64,000 bases of DNA from Anaerolineae bacterium. Lineage in GTDB: Bacteria; Chloroflexota; Anaerolineae; Aggregatilineales; UBA2796. Position numbers and translations under genes: made by a program. The notes under the pieces were generated by a model. It was given only the letters and a program-made list of their open reading frames with translations. It did no database searches and had not been told where the DNA came from. The DNA is taken from NCBI GenBank assembly GCA_019637555.1, contig JAHBVK010000006.1:62001-126000 (forward strand), written 5' to 3'. This document shows, in pieces, positions 37,701 to 45,484 of this stretch. The first letter of the stretch is position 1. Each line of letters begins with the position of its first letter.

Positions 37701-40227
37701 AGGCACGCTGCGCTTCACTTCATGGTCGAGTTGGGGCATCCTGCTGACCATGATCCTAGTCGCCGTCGTCGGTCTGATCGCTGTACTGCGCAGGGATCGG
37801 GGTGCATTTTTCGCCTACGTTCGCATGAATTGGCGGCACTTCGCCATCGTGGAGATGATCACGCTGATCATGTTCCTCGGCTTCCTGTTGGTGCGGCTCG
37901 GCAATCCCGATCTGTGGCACCCCTCGTTTGGCGGTGAGAAGCCGATGGACTTCGCCTATTTCAACGCCGTCCTGCGCAGCACCGTGTTCCCGCCCGTCGA
38001 TCCGTGGTACGCGGGTGGCTACCTCAATTATTACTATTACGGCTATGTGCTGGCAGGTACACCGATCAAGCTGCTCGGCATCGTGCCTTCGGTTGCCTAT
38101 AACTTGCTCGTTCCCACCATGTTCGCGCTGACCGGCATCACGGCGTTCGGTCTCGGCTTCAATCTGGTGGCGGCACGCTGGTTTTTGCCGCGTGAAGAAG
38201 GCAGCGACGAAAAATCCGCGCCATTAGGCGAACGGCTCAAATTCGCGCTTAAAGCCCCCGGTGCAAGCCCCTATATTGCTGGAGTGCTGGCGCTCCTGTT
38301 GACCACCGTGCTCGGCAACCTGCATACGCCGTCGGTGGCGCTGGAGGGCGTGATTCGGCTAGGTGGCTGCACTGCTGATTACGACATGGTGCAGTGGTTG
38401 GAAGATACATACACCAAAGAGAATGGTGCAGCACCGGACGTTGACCAGATCATCGACTTTCAGGTGCGCGCGGAAACACCGGGCATTGGCGACTCAATCG
38501 CTTACGGGCTGTACATGACGCAGCGCAACTTGAGTTGTCTCGGTTCCGGCATCAGCAACATGAGCACAGGCGCTACATGGCCCCTCGCCACTAACCGCTG
38601 GTTCTGGGCGGCACGCAGCATCGTCGGTGAACTGCCCGGCAACAGTTCCGAGATCGGGGAATTCCCGATGTTCACCTTCACCTATGGCGACTTGCATGCG
38701 CATATGATCGCTATGCCGATGACGCTATTAGTGCTCGGCTGGCTGCTGGCGGAGATTTTAATCGTCGGGCGGGAGAATCGCGCGACGTGGAAAGTCATAG
38801 CGGCAACGATCCTCGGCGGGTTGGCGGTGGGCATCTTGCGTCCGACCAACACATGGGACTGGCCCACCTATCTGGCGTTAGGAGTGCTGGGGTTAGGCTT
38901 CACACTGCTGCTGCGACATCGCCAATTCAAGCGCGTTACGCTGATCCGCGTAGTGGCACAGATCGCGCTGTTCTTCGCCGCGCAATTCGTGGCTGCCCAA
39001 CCGTTCATGGCATTTTTCGCCACTTCCTACAGCGCCGCCGCTGGTTTCCTAGGCAACAAGACGCCGATCTGGGCGTATGTCGATATGCACGGTCAGTTCC
39101 TCTTTTTCATCGTCTCGTACTTGATCTGGCAGACGGCGCGGGTGCTGCGTCACGTCTACGTCCGCGATCTGCTGGCGCGGCGTTGGGCATTGCTGCTGCT
39201 GGTCGCCGCCATCGGACTCGGCATCTTCCTGATGTTGTTCTTCCTGATGCTGCGCGGACAAGTCTCGCTGGTCATGCTGCCTGTGCCCATAGCATGGATA
39301 TGCATCCCGCTGCTGATCTGGTGCTTGATCCTGTTCTTCGTGCCCTACCAGACGCGCGAGACGCAGATCATGTTGGCGATGACCGGACTGGCGCTCGGTT
39401 TGACGATGGTGGTGGAGCTGGTGGTACTGGCGGGTGATAATGGGCGTCAGAACACTTTCTTCAAGTTCTACATGCAAATCTGGTTCCTCTACGGCATCGT
39501 GGCAGCGGTAGCCGCGGCGTGGCTGATCCATGCCTCCTCCAAGTGGAACGCGGCGCTGCGCGTCTCGTGGTTAGGCATCGCGGCGGTACTGCTGGCGACG
39601 GCGGCGCTGTATCCCATCGTGGCACCGCAGGCGAAGAACATCGAGCGCTTCACGGCGTCAGTTCCCGCCACGCTGGATGGCGATGCTTACATGGAATACG
39701 CCTCGCACTACGAGTTCCGCAACATCAACGGAATGCCCGTTGAGCCAATTACGCTGCCGCTGAAGGACGATCTAGCGATCATCCGCTGGTTGCAGGATAA
39801 CGTCAAAGGCACACCAGCAATCCTCGAAGCGCGGCAGCCTGCCAGCGAATACAAGTGGAATTTGCGGATCGCTATCAATACGGGACTACCTTCCGTCGTC
39901 GGTTGGAACTACCATCAGAAGCAGCAGCGCACGCTCGATCCGCTGCCGACTCTGGTGGAGCAGCGCGGCAACAATGTCTCGTTCATGTACAATTCTACCG
40001 ATGTCAGCACCGTGTGGGGAATGCTGCGCTTCTATCGCGTTAAGTACATCATCGTGGGCAAGCTGGAGCAGGCGATCTATACGCCGGAGGGCTTGCTCAA
40101 GTTCGATGCGATGGCGGATGATGGGTTGCTGCGCGTCGTGTTCGAGAACGAAGGCGATAAAATATATCAAGTCGTGGATGATGCCGCCCCCAGTGATGCG
40201 CTGCTCGGCATGGCACTGACGAAGTAG
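34744..40227 (+). CDS. Giant GT39-like / DUF2298 fusion membrane protein
   Basis: A 1827-residue protein with two membrane modules. Residues 40-510 look like a GT39/PMT-type GT-C transferase, with an acidic first loop (DDFTHLHPDERFLTQVAEA) and about 10 membrane segments. A soluble beta-rich stretch covers about 530-920. Residues 930-1827 are a DUF2298 (Chlor_Arch_YYY) module, marked by GEKPMDFAYFNAVLRSTVFP, PWYAGGYLNYYYYGYV and a conserved GDLHAHM with later NTFFKFYMQIW and PSVVGWNYHQ. DUF2298 proteins are typical of Chloroflexota and archaea and accompany surface glycosylation genes. The enzyme chemistry is not proven. Two further large proteins of the same kind follow, so the three probably work on the same pathway. 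Confidence 0.85.
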   Translation: MTFETYSETSVDLPKLKHSAGSRRSENLIVAVLLIAVLLAGAYFRFVGQNWDDFTHLHPDERFLTQVAEAVGAPYLNLSADPKDLDPTLADAQNPTATRDLQMAYCLKTYPDTGGVGDFFDSRCSPWYPVNIGHGLYVYGELPLYVVKFSAEMTQSIHMMLVPKIPDPNNPGQMITDTSDPQYQIANAWTTYNGIHLVGRTVSAIADLLAVFFVFLIGRRLYNKWVGLIAAALMSAAVLHIQLAHFWTADAFTVLPVVIAFYFAARAQDTGSLADFIGFGIFMGASVASRVNTLPLVGVIGLAALMHALPVLDAAVPRQERVRMILKMALGLVLMGIFMLVTFRFAMPHAFQGGPGLGGILNIRPYGPWLSDVGEAQYLTSGAADIPPNHQWTSRIPYFFAWWNMVAYGMGLPLGLMAWAAFAWGGIQILRAVPGWTRHALPVVWVFVYFALMGRLWVMAMRYYIVLYPFLCILAAWALVELFMRARAALTHSQSSGTMARLRLGLASLLLVVVIGGAFLYATMFTSIYRRQLTRVQASTWVIRNIPGAMSATFTLEDGHQQLVNLPAWATTSWSAGANPPILFTVPVSGTFQQIDFSHILTTAGIPSTGTLQVSVFGADNVLLAEGSLELSTLSQRTSQYGDPQSISLDKPVTVEKDKQINFVATISGDVGLDLTGTVIATEGPWDDPIPQKVCYQPLDQPFSTDTPSGLFNVANCGGQEPWNYLYKPLELYMAAEDDATKQGIMQTALDSTDYVTISSNRFYDSLSRIPTRFPMSINYYNALFSGQLGFDLVGEFTSFASIGGFQIADQNLPFWNTPKWYNELEAEESFTVYDHPTVLIFKKTDRYQSGNIAKVLAQVPLTDATAASPMYYDTNGRLLSENNQLVNVIRWGAQPASAAPTAFEMSDSLLDIQTNGGTWSELFNRDWLVNSSEPLTVAIFWLTIILFGWIIYPLLWAIFPGLADRGYALAKIAGLLVVSWIVWALGTLRFTSWSSWGILLTMILVAVVGLIAVLRRDRGAFFAYVRMNWRHFAIVEMITLIMFLGFLLVRLGNPDLWHPSFGGEKPMDFAYFNAVLRSTVFPPVDPWYAGGYLNYYYYGYVLAGTPIKLLGIVPSVAYNLLVPTMFALTGITAFGLGFNLVAARWFLPREEGSDEKSAPLGERLKFALKAPGASPYIAGVLALLLTTVLGNLHTPSVALEGVIRLGGCTADYDMVQWLEDTYTKENGAAPDVDQIIDFQVRAETPGIGDSIAYGLYMTQRNLSCLGSGISNMSTGATWPLATNRWFWAARSIVGELPGNSSEIGEFPMFTFTYGDLHAHMIAMPMTLLVLGWLLAEILIVGRENRATWKVIAATILGGLAVGILRPTNTWDWPTYLALGVLGLGFTLLLRHRQFKRVTLIRVVAQIALFFAAQFVAAQPFMAFFATSYSAAAGFLGNKTPIWAYVDMHGQFLFFIVSYLIWQTARVLRHVYVRDLLARRWALLLLVAAIGLGIFLMLFFLMLRGQVSLVMLPVPIAWICIPLLIWCLILFFVPYQTRETQIMLAMTGLALGLTMVVELVVLAGDNGRQNTFFKFYMQIWFLYGIVAAVAAAWLIHASSKWNAALRVSWLGIAAVLLATAALYPIVAPQAKNIERFTASVPATLDGDAYMEYASHYEFRNINGMPVEPITLPLKDDLAIIRWLQDNVKGTPAILEARQPASEYKWNLRIAINTGLPSVVGWNYHQKQQRTLDPLPTLVEQRGNNVSFMYNSTDVSTVWGMLRFYRVKYIIVGKLEQAIYTPEGLLKFDAMADDGLLRVVFENEGDKIYQVVDDAAPSDALLGMALTK

Positions 40228-40240
40228 ACCGGAGGAAGTA

Positions 40241-40295
40241 GACCGGAGGTTTAAACCTCCGGCTACAAACCCTTTGAAACCCACTGAAGTGGGTT
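40241..40295. repeat. Modular palindromic repeat, locus 2a
   Basis: The palindrome ccggaggtttaaacctccgg is followed by ctacaaac and the palindrome aacccactgaagtgggtt. It starts 14 bp after the stop of the 1827-residue gene and could serve as its terminator or mRNA end. Confidence 0.85.
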
Positions 40296-40339
40296 AATAC
40301 GATGCGATCTCACAGAAGTGAGCACCCGCCGACACGGAT

Positions 40340-40380
40340 CACCCTCTCCCGCTTGCGGGATGAGGGCAGGGGGTGAGGGT
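40340..40380. repeat. cccgcttgcggg palindromic repeat
   Basis: Reads accctctcccgcttgcggga then tgagggcagggggtgagggt, with ctttttc after it. It is the reverse orientation of the copy at 8846-8888 and shares its arms with the pair at 21280-21374. Confidence 0.75.
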
Positions 40381-40430
40381 CTTTTTCTGACCGAAATCAC
40401 TTAGCACTAAGGACACTGTTTCTTAGTCCT

Positions 40431-40492
40431 AACCCACTGAAGTGGGTTTCCAGAGTGTTGTAGCCGGAGGTTTCAACCTCCGGTCTGCTCAC
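40431..40492. repeat. Modular palindromic repeat, locus 2b
   Basis: The modules appear in the opposite order and orientation to locus 2a: aacccactgaagtgggtt, ccagagtgttgtagc, then ccggaggtttcaacctccgg. With 2a and the element between them it fills most of the 360-bp gap between the two DUF2298 genes. Confidence 0.85.
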
Positions 40493-40587
40493 ACTCGACC
40501 AAACTAAAAATAAGAAAACGCAACCAACAGCGTGGTCAACACTTAACTCAACCGCGCTGACTTGCACGATGATTTGAGGTTCGTTCG

Positions 40588-41139
40588 ATGATCCTTGACT
40601 GGCTTTCACGCGAGGGTGGCGCGATCCTGATCTGGTGGCTGTTGAGCACACTGGCAGGCGTTGCGGTCTATCCGCTGCTGTTCCGGCTGATGGGCGGGCT
40701 GCCCAGTCGCGGCTATGTGCTGGCGCGTGCGGCGGGTTTGATGCTCGTCGCCTTCGTATACTGGCTGCTGAACATCCTCGGTTTGTTCCGCAATGATGCC
40801 AACGCCATTTTACTAACATGGTTGATCGTGCTGATCATCAGCGTGGCGGTGTACCTCGGCTGGCGGGATCGGCTGTCGATCCGCGACTGGCTGCGGCAGA
40901 ACTGGCGGCTGATTCTGGTCACGGAACTGCTGTTCGTGGGACTGTTCTTCAGTTGGTGTTACGTGCGGGCGCTCAACCCCGATCTGCGCAACACCGAAAA
41001 GCCGATGGAAATGGCGTTCCTCAACGCCATCCGCCGCACCGACACTTTTCCCACCACCCGATCCGTGGATGTCCGGTTACGCCATCAGCTACTATCACTT
41101 CGGCTACATCATGGCGGCGATGCTGGCGAAAGTCAGTGA
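40588..41139 (+). CDS. DUF2298 protein, N-terminal part (before a frameshift)
   Basis: The first 155 or so residues are the N-terminal membrane part of a DUF2298 protein: five hydrophobic segments, then EKPMEMAFLNAIRRTDTFP, matching GEKPMDFAYFNAV..TVFP in the giant fusion upstream. After Pro the meaningful sequence jumps to the +1 frame (PDPWMSGYAISYYHFGYIM), so the last 30 codons here are out-of-frame read-through. One extra base in the run cccaccaccc at about 41050-41059 explains this. The intact gene would run from 40588 to 43186, about 865 residues. Confidence 0.75.
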   Translation: MILDWLSREGGAILIWWLLSTLAGVAVYPLLFRLMGGLPSRGYVLARAAGLMLVAFVYWLLNILGLFRNDANAILLTWLIVLIISVAVYLGWRDRLSIRDWLRQNWRLILVTELLFVGLFFSWCYVRALNPDLRNTEKPMEMAFLNAIRRTDTFPTTRSVDVRLRHQLLSLRLHHGGDAGESQ

Positions 41140-43186
41140 TGTCGGCAGTGGCGTCGCATTCAACCTGATGGTCTCGCTGCTGTTCGCACTGGCGGGCACG
41201 GGCATCTTCGGTGTGGTCTACGATCTGGTTGCCTCGCGTGCCATTGCCCAACGGTGGAAAGCGATGGCAGCGGGCTTGCTCGGCACCTTCATGCTGGTAC
41301 TGATGGGCAACTTCGGCACCACAGCAGTTGAGGTTCCCTACCAGCTCGGATTGTTCCCCAAAGATTCGGCATATCTGCAATTCCTCGATCTGCAACATCG
41401 CCCCGCCGATCTGAGCAACTGCCCGCCGTCAGGATCACTCGATCCGAATACGTGGTGCGGTGGCGGTTGGTGGTGGTGGACGTACAGCCGCGTCGTCCAA
41501 GATCGTGATCTCGGCGGCGGCGCTTATGAAGTGATCGCGGAGAATCCGATCTTCAGCTTCGTGCTATCCGATATGCATCCGCATGTGCTCTCGCTGCCCT
41601 TCACCATGCTGGTGGTCGGATTGGGCTTGAATCTGGTTTTGAGTCGCGAAAAGCCTGCCAACTGGCACATGCTGCTCTACGGCATCTGGGTTGGCGGCAT
41701 GATCTTCCTCAACTCGTGGGATGCTGTCTATCTGGCACTGTTCGTTGGCGCAGAGGCACTGCGGCGACTGATCAACAATGGTACGGGCTGGTTCAAAAAC
41801 AGCGATTGGCGCGGCTTAATCGGTTTCGTGCTCACACTGCTTGGTCTGACCGCCGTACTCTATTCGCCTTTTTTCATCAGCTTCCGCTCTCAAGCGGGCG
41901 GTGTGCTGCCCAACGTGATCTGGCCCACGCGCTTCCCGCAGTTCTTCATCATTTTCGCGCCCTTCCTGTTCCTGCTCGTACCTTTCCTCTACGTCGAAAT
42001 ACGACGCGGCGGCGAGACGGTCAACTGGGCATTCGCGCGGCGGGTACTAATCTACGCCATTGGCACAATCCTCGTACTGTTCGTAGGCTTGGCGATCCTG
42101 GCGTGGCTGCGACCTGAGATCGCGGGCATCGTCTACCGGCTCGGCTTTGAGTCCGGCGGCATCCTCAACGTGGCAGTGGAAGTGATCGTGCGGCGCATCT
42201 GGTACGGCATCCTGACTCACGCGCTGCTGCTGGGCATCCTGTTTGTGGTGGTGGCGCGCTTGTTCGCCCATTCGGATCGCAGTGACGAGCAGGGACAGCC
42301 ACTTCCTGCTATCAACTATCCGCCAGCGGCAGGCTACGCACTGCTGCTGATCGCGGCGGGGGCGTTCCTCGCTTTGACGCCGGAATTCGTCTATCTGCGC
42401 GACGGCTTCGGCACCCGCATCAACATGATCTTCAAGCTATACTATCAGACGTGGTCGCTGTGGAGCGTGGCGGGGGCATATGCCGCGTGGTCGCTGATCA
42501 CCGAACTGAGCTGGGAACCTGTCAAGCGCATCTCACCGCGATTCCGTACCGTTTGCATCGCGCTGCTGGTCGTCGTGATCATTTCCGGCGTGGTCTACCC
42601 CGCCGCCGCGATCACCACCCGCGCTTATCGTGATGGCGGGCATCTCTACAGCGATGTCGCGCTCACATTGGACGGTGGACCGTCGATGGCGATGGGTGCG
42701 GATGACTACAGCGTGATCCAATGTCTGGCGCGGGTCGCGACCAATCAGAATGACGTGGTAGCGGAAGCGACGCGGCGCGGATTGGCGTACACCGGACAGT
42801 TCGGGCGCGTCTCTGCGCTGACGGGCATTCCCACGCTGCTCGGTTGGGATAACCACGAAGGGCAGTGGCGCGGCGACACGTTTGACGCCGCCGTGAATAC
42901 CTTGCTGCCGGGTGGTGGCTACGAACATCGCGCCGATGCTATCCAGCGGCTTTACAGCACGACGGATTGGGAAGAAGCGCGTACCATCATCCGCCGTTAC
43001 GGGATCACCTATATTTTCGTGGGCTTTACCGAGCGCAACGAACATAACAGCGACGGTACGCCGCTGTTCAATCCGGCGGGTCTTGCCAAGTTCGCGGATC
43101 TAACGCCCGTCTGCCAATCGGGTGATGTTGCCGCTTACTCCGTGGTCACCATTTTGCGCGGCGAGGATCAGCAGGTTGGCGGCTAG
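41069..43186 (+). CDS. DUF2298 protein, C-terminal part (after a frameshift)
   Basis: These 705 residues carry the rest of the DUF2298 module. They have WMSGYAISYYHFGYIMAAML, the conserved short motif SDMHPHVLSLPFTML (compare GDLHAHM in the upstream fusion), about ten membrane segments, an NMIFKLYYQTWSLWS motif, and a soluble C-terminus with LTGIPTLLGWDNHEGQWRGD and YGITYIFVGFTERN. The ATG at 41069 lies inside the conserved core and has no good ribosome binding site, so it is unlikely to be a natural start; the natural N-terminus is the preceding frame. The family has a presumed role in surface sugar transfer. Confidence 0.78.
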   Translation: MSGYAISYYHFGYIMAAMLAKVSDVGSGVAFNLMVSLLFALAGTGIFGVVYDLVASRAIAQRWKAMAAGLLGTFMLVLMGNFGTTAVEVPYQLGLFPKDSAYLQFLDLQHRPADLSNCPPSGSLDPNTWCGGGWWWWTYSRVVQDRDLGGGAYEVIAENPIFSFVLSDMHPHVLSLPFTMLVVGLGLNLVLSREKPANWHMLLYGIWVGGMIFLNSWDAVYLALFVGAEALRRLINNGTGWFKNSDWRGLIGFVLTLLGLTAVLYSPFFISFRSQAGGVLPNVIWPTRFPQFFIIFAPFLFLLVPFLYVEIRRGGETVNWAFARRVLIYAIGTILVLFVGLAILAWLRPEIAGIVYRLGFESGGILNVAVEVIVRRIWYGILTHALLLGILFVVVARLFAHSDRSDEQGQPLPAINYPPAAGYALLLIAAGAFLALTPEFVYLRDGFGTRINMIFKLYYQTWSLWSVAGAYAAWSLITELSWEPVKRISPRFRTVCIALLVVVIISGVVYPAAAITTRAYRDGGHLYSDVALTLDGGPSMAMGADDYSVIQCLARVATNQNDVVAEATRRGLAYTGQFGRVSALTGIPTLLGWDNHEGQWRGDTFDAAVNTLLPGGGYEHRADAIQRLYSTTDWEEARTIIRRYGITYIFVGFTERNEHNSDGTPLFNPAGLAKFADLTPVCQSGDVAAYSVVTILRGEDQQVGG

Positions 43187-43189
43187 GGA

Positions 43190-43343
43190 AAGTGCTGGGT
43201 GCTGAGTGCTGAGAAAAGAGTGCCGTAGTGCCAAGCGTATCACAAGTAGACCGAAGGTTGAAAGCTCCGGTTACAACACTAGGTAAACCCACTGAAGTGG
43301 GTTTTGAGAGATTGGGCTTTGTAGCGGAGGGGTGACCCCGCCA
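43190..43343. repeat. GTGCTGAGT repeat and modular palindromic repeat, locus 3
   Basis: First comes a short gtgctgggtgctgagtgctg string (43192 onward), like the one at 951. Then a degenerate copy of the modular repeat: gtagaccgaaggttgaaagc, aacccactgaagtgggtt (43286-43303 area) and gtagcggaggggtgacccc. Confidence 0.75.
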
Positions 43344-43412
43344 CGTAGGCAGCAAACGCAAATTCTGCCGGACTCGCAAGATCGGTTTCGGCGTCGAGGG
43401 AAATACAAGCTG

Positions 43413-45467
43413 ATGGATATGACTCAAGACCACCTTTCGCCAGCACCTCAGACTTCTACGTCTGGCTTTGTGATCACGGCGGAGATGCTGATCTACGCGC
43501 TGATCTTCTTACTGGCGCTGCTCACCCGTGTTGCCGATCTGGGCAAGTTTCCGTTAGATGGTGGCGAAGCGCGGGAGGCATTAGCAGCTTACCGCGCGAT
43601 CACGCCGGAAGCTGCTGGCAGCGCGATCACTTCGTCGCAGCCATTGGCATTCAGCTTCAACGCTATCGCGCTGACCATCGGTGGAGCGGATAACGGCGTG
43701 GCGCGGCTGCCGACGGCGCTGCTCGGTGCCTTGATCGTATTAATTCCGCTGCTCTACCGCCGCTGGTTGGGTGTGGGCATCGCGCTGTTACTCTCGATTG
43801 GGCTGGCACTCTCGCCTGTGTTATTTATGTCCTCGCGCGAGATGGGCGGCGCGGTCTGGTCAACAGCGCTAGCACTGCTCAGCGTCTGGTTGATCGGGCG
43901 CTACATCGAGTCGGCGCGGGCATCCTTTGCTATAGGGGGAACAACCACGTTCGCCTTACTGGTGCTGATGGCAGAACCAGCCGGATTCCTGATGGCGATC
44001 TTGCTGATCGTGGGCATCCTCTTTGCACTGACCACTGGCGACGACGAGAACAACATCCTGCGGACTACGCTTGCCGAGGCACGGGCGGCATTCCCGATCA
44101 TGTCGGCGCTGCCCATCGCCGGATTAGTGATCATCGCTCTTGCCACCGTCTTCCTGATCTATCCGTCGGGCATCTCCGGTATTGCGGAAGTAGTCGGACG
44201 CGGACTGCGTGGCTTCATCACCCGTCCCGATCATAACCCGCTGGCGTATCCGCTGCTGCTCTCGCTGCTGCACGAACCGCTATTCTGGGTGTTCGGCACG
44301 GCGGGTGCATATCTGGTGATCGTTGATGATTTCGGTATCGCAGAGGGCGAAGGTACCTTGCCGCCGCTGCGAATCTTCGGGCGTATCTGCATTGGTTGGT
44401 TCGTCGGGGCGGTGCTCCTTAGCTTGCTTTACGCGGGCGCACAGAATGATAGTGCCCTGTGGCTGACCTTGCCACTAGTAGGACTGAGTGCACTGGCGGT
44501 TAACCGGCTGTTCGCACCGATCCGATCCGGCGCTCCGGCATATGTACCGCTGTTGCACGCAGTGGCATCCATCGCCATTTTGAGCATCATCGCCATTAAC
44601 CTGATGATGGCGGGTCGATCTCTGGCACAGTACGCGCCGACATTCGCCAGCGCAGGTGGACAGATCAGCGATGTCTTTTTGCTCGGTTTGATCGTGGCAC
44701 TGTCGATCACCGCCTACATCGTGATCGGTGGGCTGGTCAGCCTACGAGCCGCGCCGCTTGCCTTCATTGTCGGCGGGCTGATCTTCCTATTTATCCTCGT
44801 GCGCTCAGTGGTACCGCTGCTGACGACGGATTTCTTGAATGCCGTGCCGCCTCAGCTGCTGCTGCGTCTGCTGATGGTCGGCTTTGCGACAGCGCTGTTC
44901 GTGATCTCCTTCTTTCTAGCGGGCAGCATGTATGATAATGGCACGGCGTGGCGCGGCATGGCGCTGGGCGCTCTGCTATTCCTGACCGCCTATAGTCTGC
45001 GCGTAGGCTGGCAGGCAGGCGTGATAGAGCCGGATAATGCCGCCGATCTGTGGCACATCAATCCAGCGGGGCGCAACCTCACGTTGATCGAAGACACGCT
45101 GGAAGAAGCCTCGCTGCGTTCGGTGGGATCACGCTATGACATGGACATCGTGGCACAAACAGCCGACGATTCGACCATCGCATGGCTGCTGCGACGCTTC
45201 CACAAAACCGAGTTCGTCAGCGAATTGAGCAGCACCGTCAACACCCGCGCGGTGATCGCCAAGCTGCAAGAACCGGAACCATCGCTCGGCGCTGCTTACG
45301 TGGGACAGGAATTCGCCAGCTCATACATCTGGGATCGCGCTACGATTCAGACGTTCGACTTGCTGACGTGGCTCTACGATCATCAGCCCCGCGTCCAACT
45401 GACACCATTAGACAAGATGGTGCTCTACGTCCGCAGCGATGTGTACGGCGTAGATGCAGGGAAATGA
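43413..45467 (+). CDS. Agl23-like GT39-family membrane protein
   Basis: A 684-residue multi-pass protein with about 14 hydrophobic segments. The N-terminal loop FPLDGGEAREALAAYRAITP carries the acidic motif of GT-C transferases, and the following NGVARLPTALLGALIVL-type segment fits the family called 'flippase activity-associated protein Agl23' (TIGR03663), often found beside DUF2298 genes. The C-terminal 120 residues are soluble. The start at 43413 was preferred over an in-frame start 81 bp upstream because the earlier part overlaps repeat sequence and GAGGG lies about 12 nt before 43413. It probably transfers or presents lipid-linked sugars together with the two upstream proteins. Confidence 0.78.
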   Translation: MDMTQDHLSPAPQTSTSGFVITAEMLIYALIFLLALLTRVADLGKFPLDGGEAREALAAYRAITPEAAGSAITSSQPLAFSFNAIALTIGGADNGVARLPTALLGALIVLIPLLYRRWLGVGIALLLSIGLALSPVLFMSSREMGGAVWSTALALLSVWLIGRYIESARASFAIGGTTTFALLVLMAEPAGFLMAILLIVGILFALTTGDDENNILRTTLAEARAAFPIMSALPIAGLVIIALATVFLIYPSGISGIAEVVGRGLRGFITRPDHNPLAYPLLLSLLHEPLFWVFGTAGAYLVIVDDFGIAEGEGTLPPLRIFGRICIGWFVGAVLLSLLYAGAQNDSALWLTLPLVGLSALAVNRLFAPIRSGAPAYVPLLHAVASIAILSIIAINLMMAGRSLAQYAPTFASAGGQISDVFLLGLIVALSITAYIVIGGLVSLRAAPLAFIVGGLIFLFILVRSVVPLLTTDFLNAVPPQLLLRLLMVGFATALFVISFFLAGSMYDNGTAWRGMALGALLFLTAYSLRVGWQAGVIEPDNAADLWHINPAGRNLTLIEDTLEEASLRSVGSRYDMDIVAQTADDSTIAWLLRRFHKTEFVSELSSTVNTRAVIAKLQEPEPSLGAAYVGQEFASSYIWDRATIQTFDLLTWLYDHQPRVQLTPLDKMVLYVRSDVYGVDAGK

Positions 45468-45484
45468 CGAGGATGAGTTAAGCA

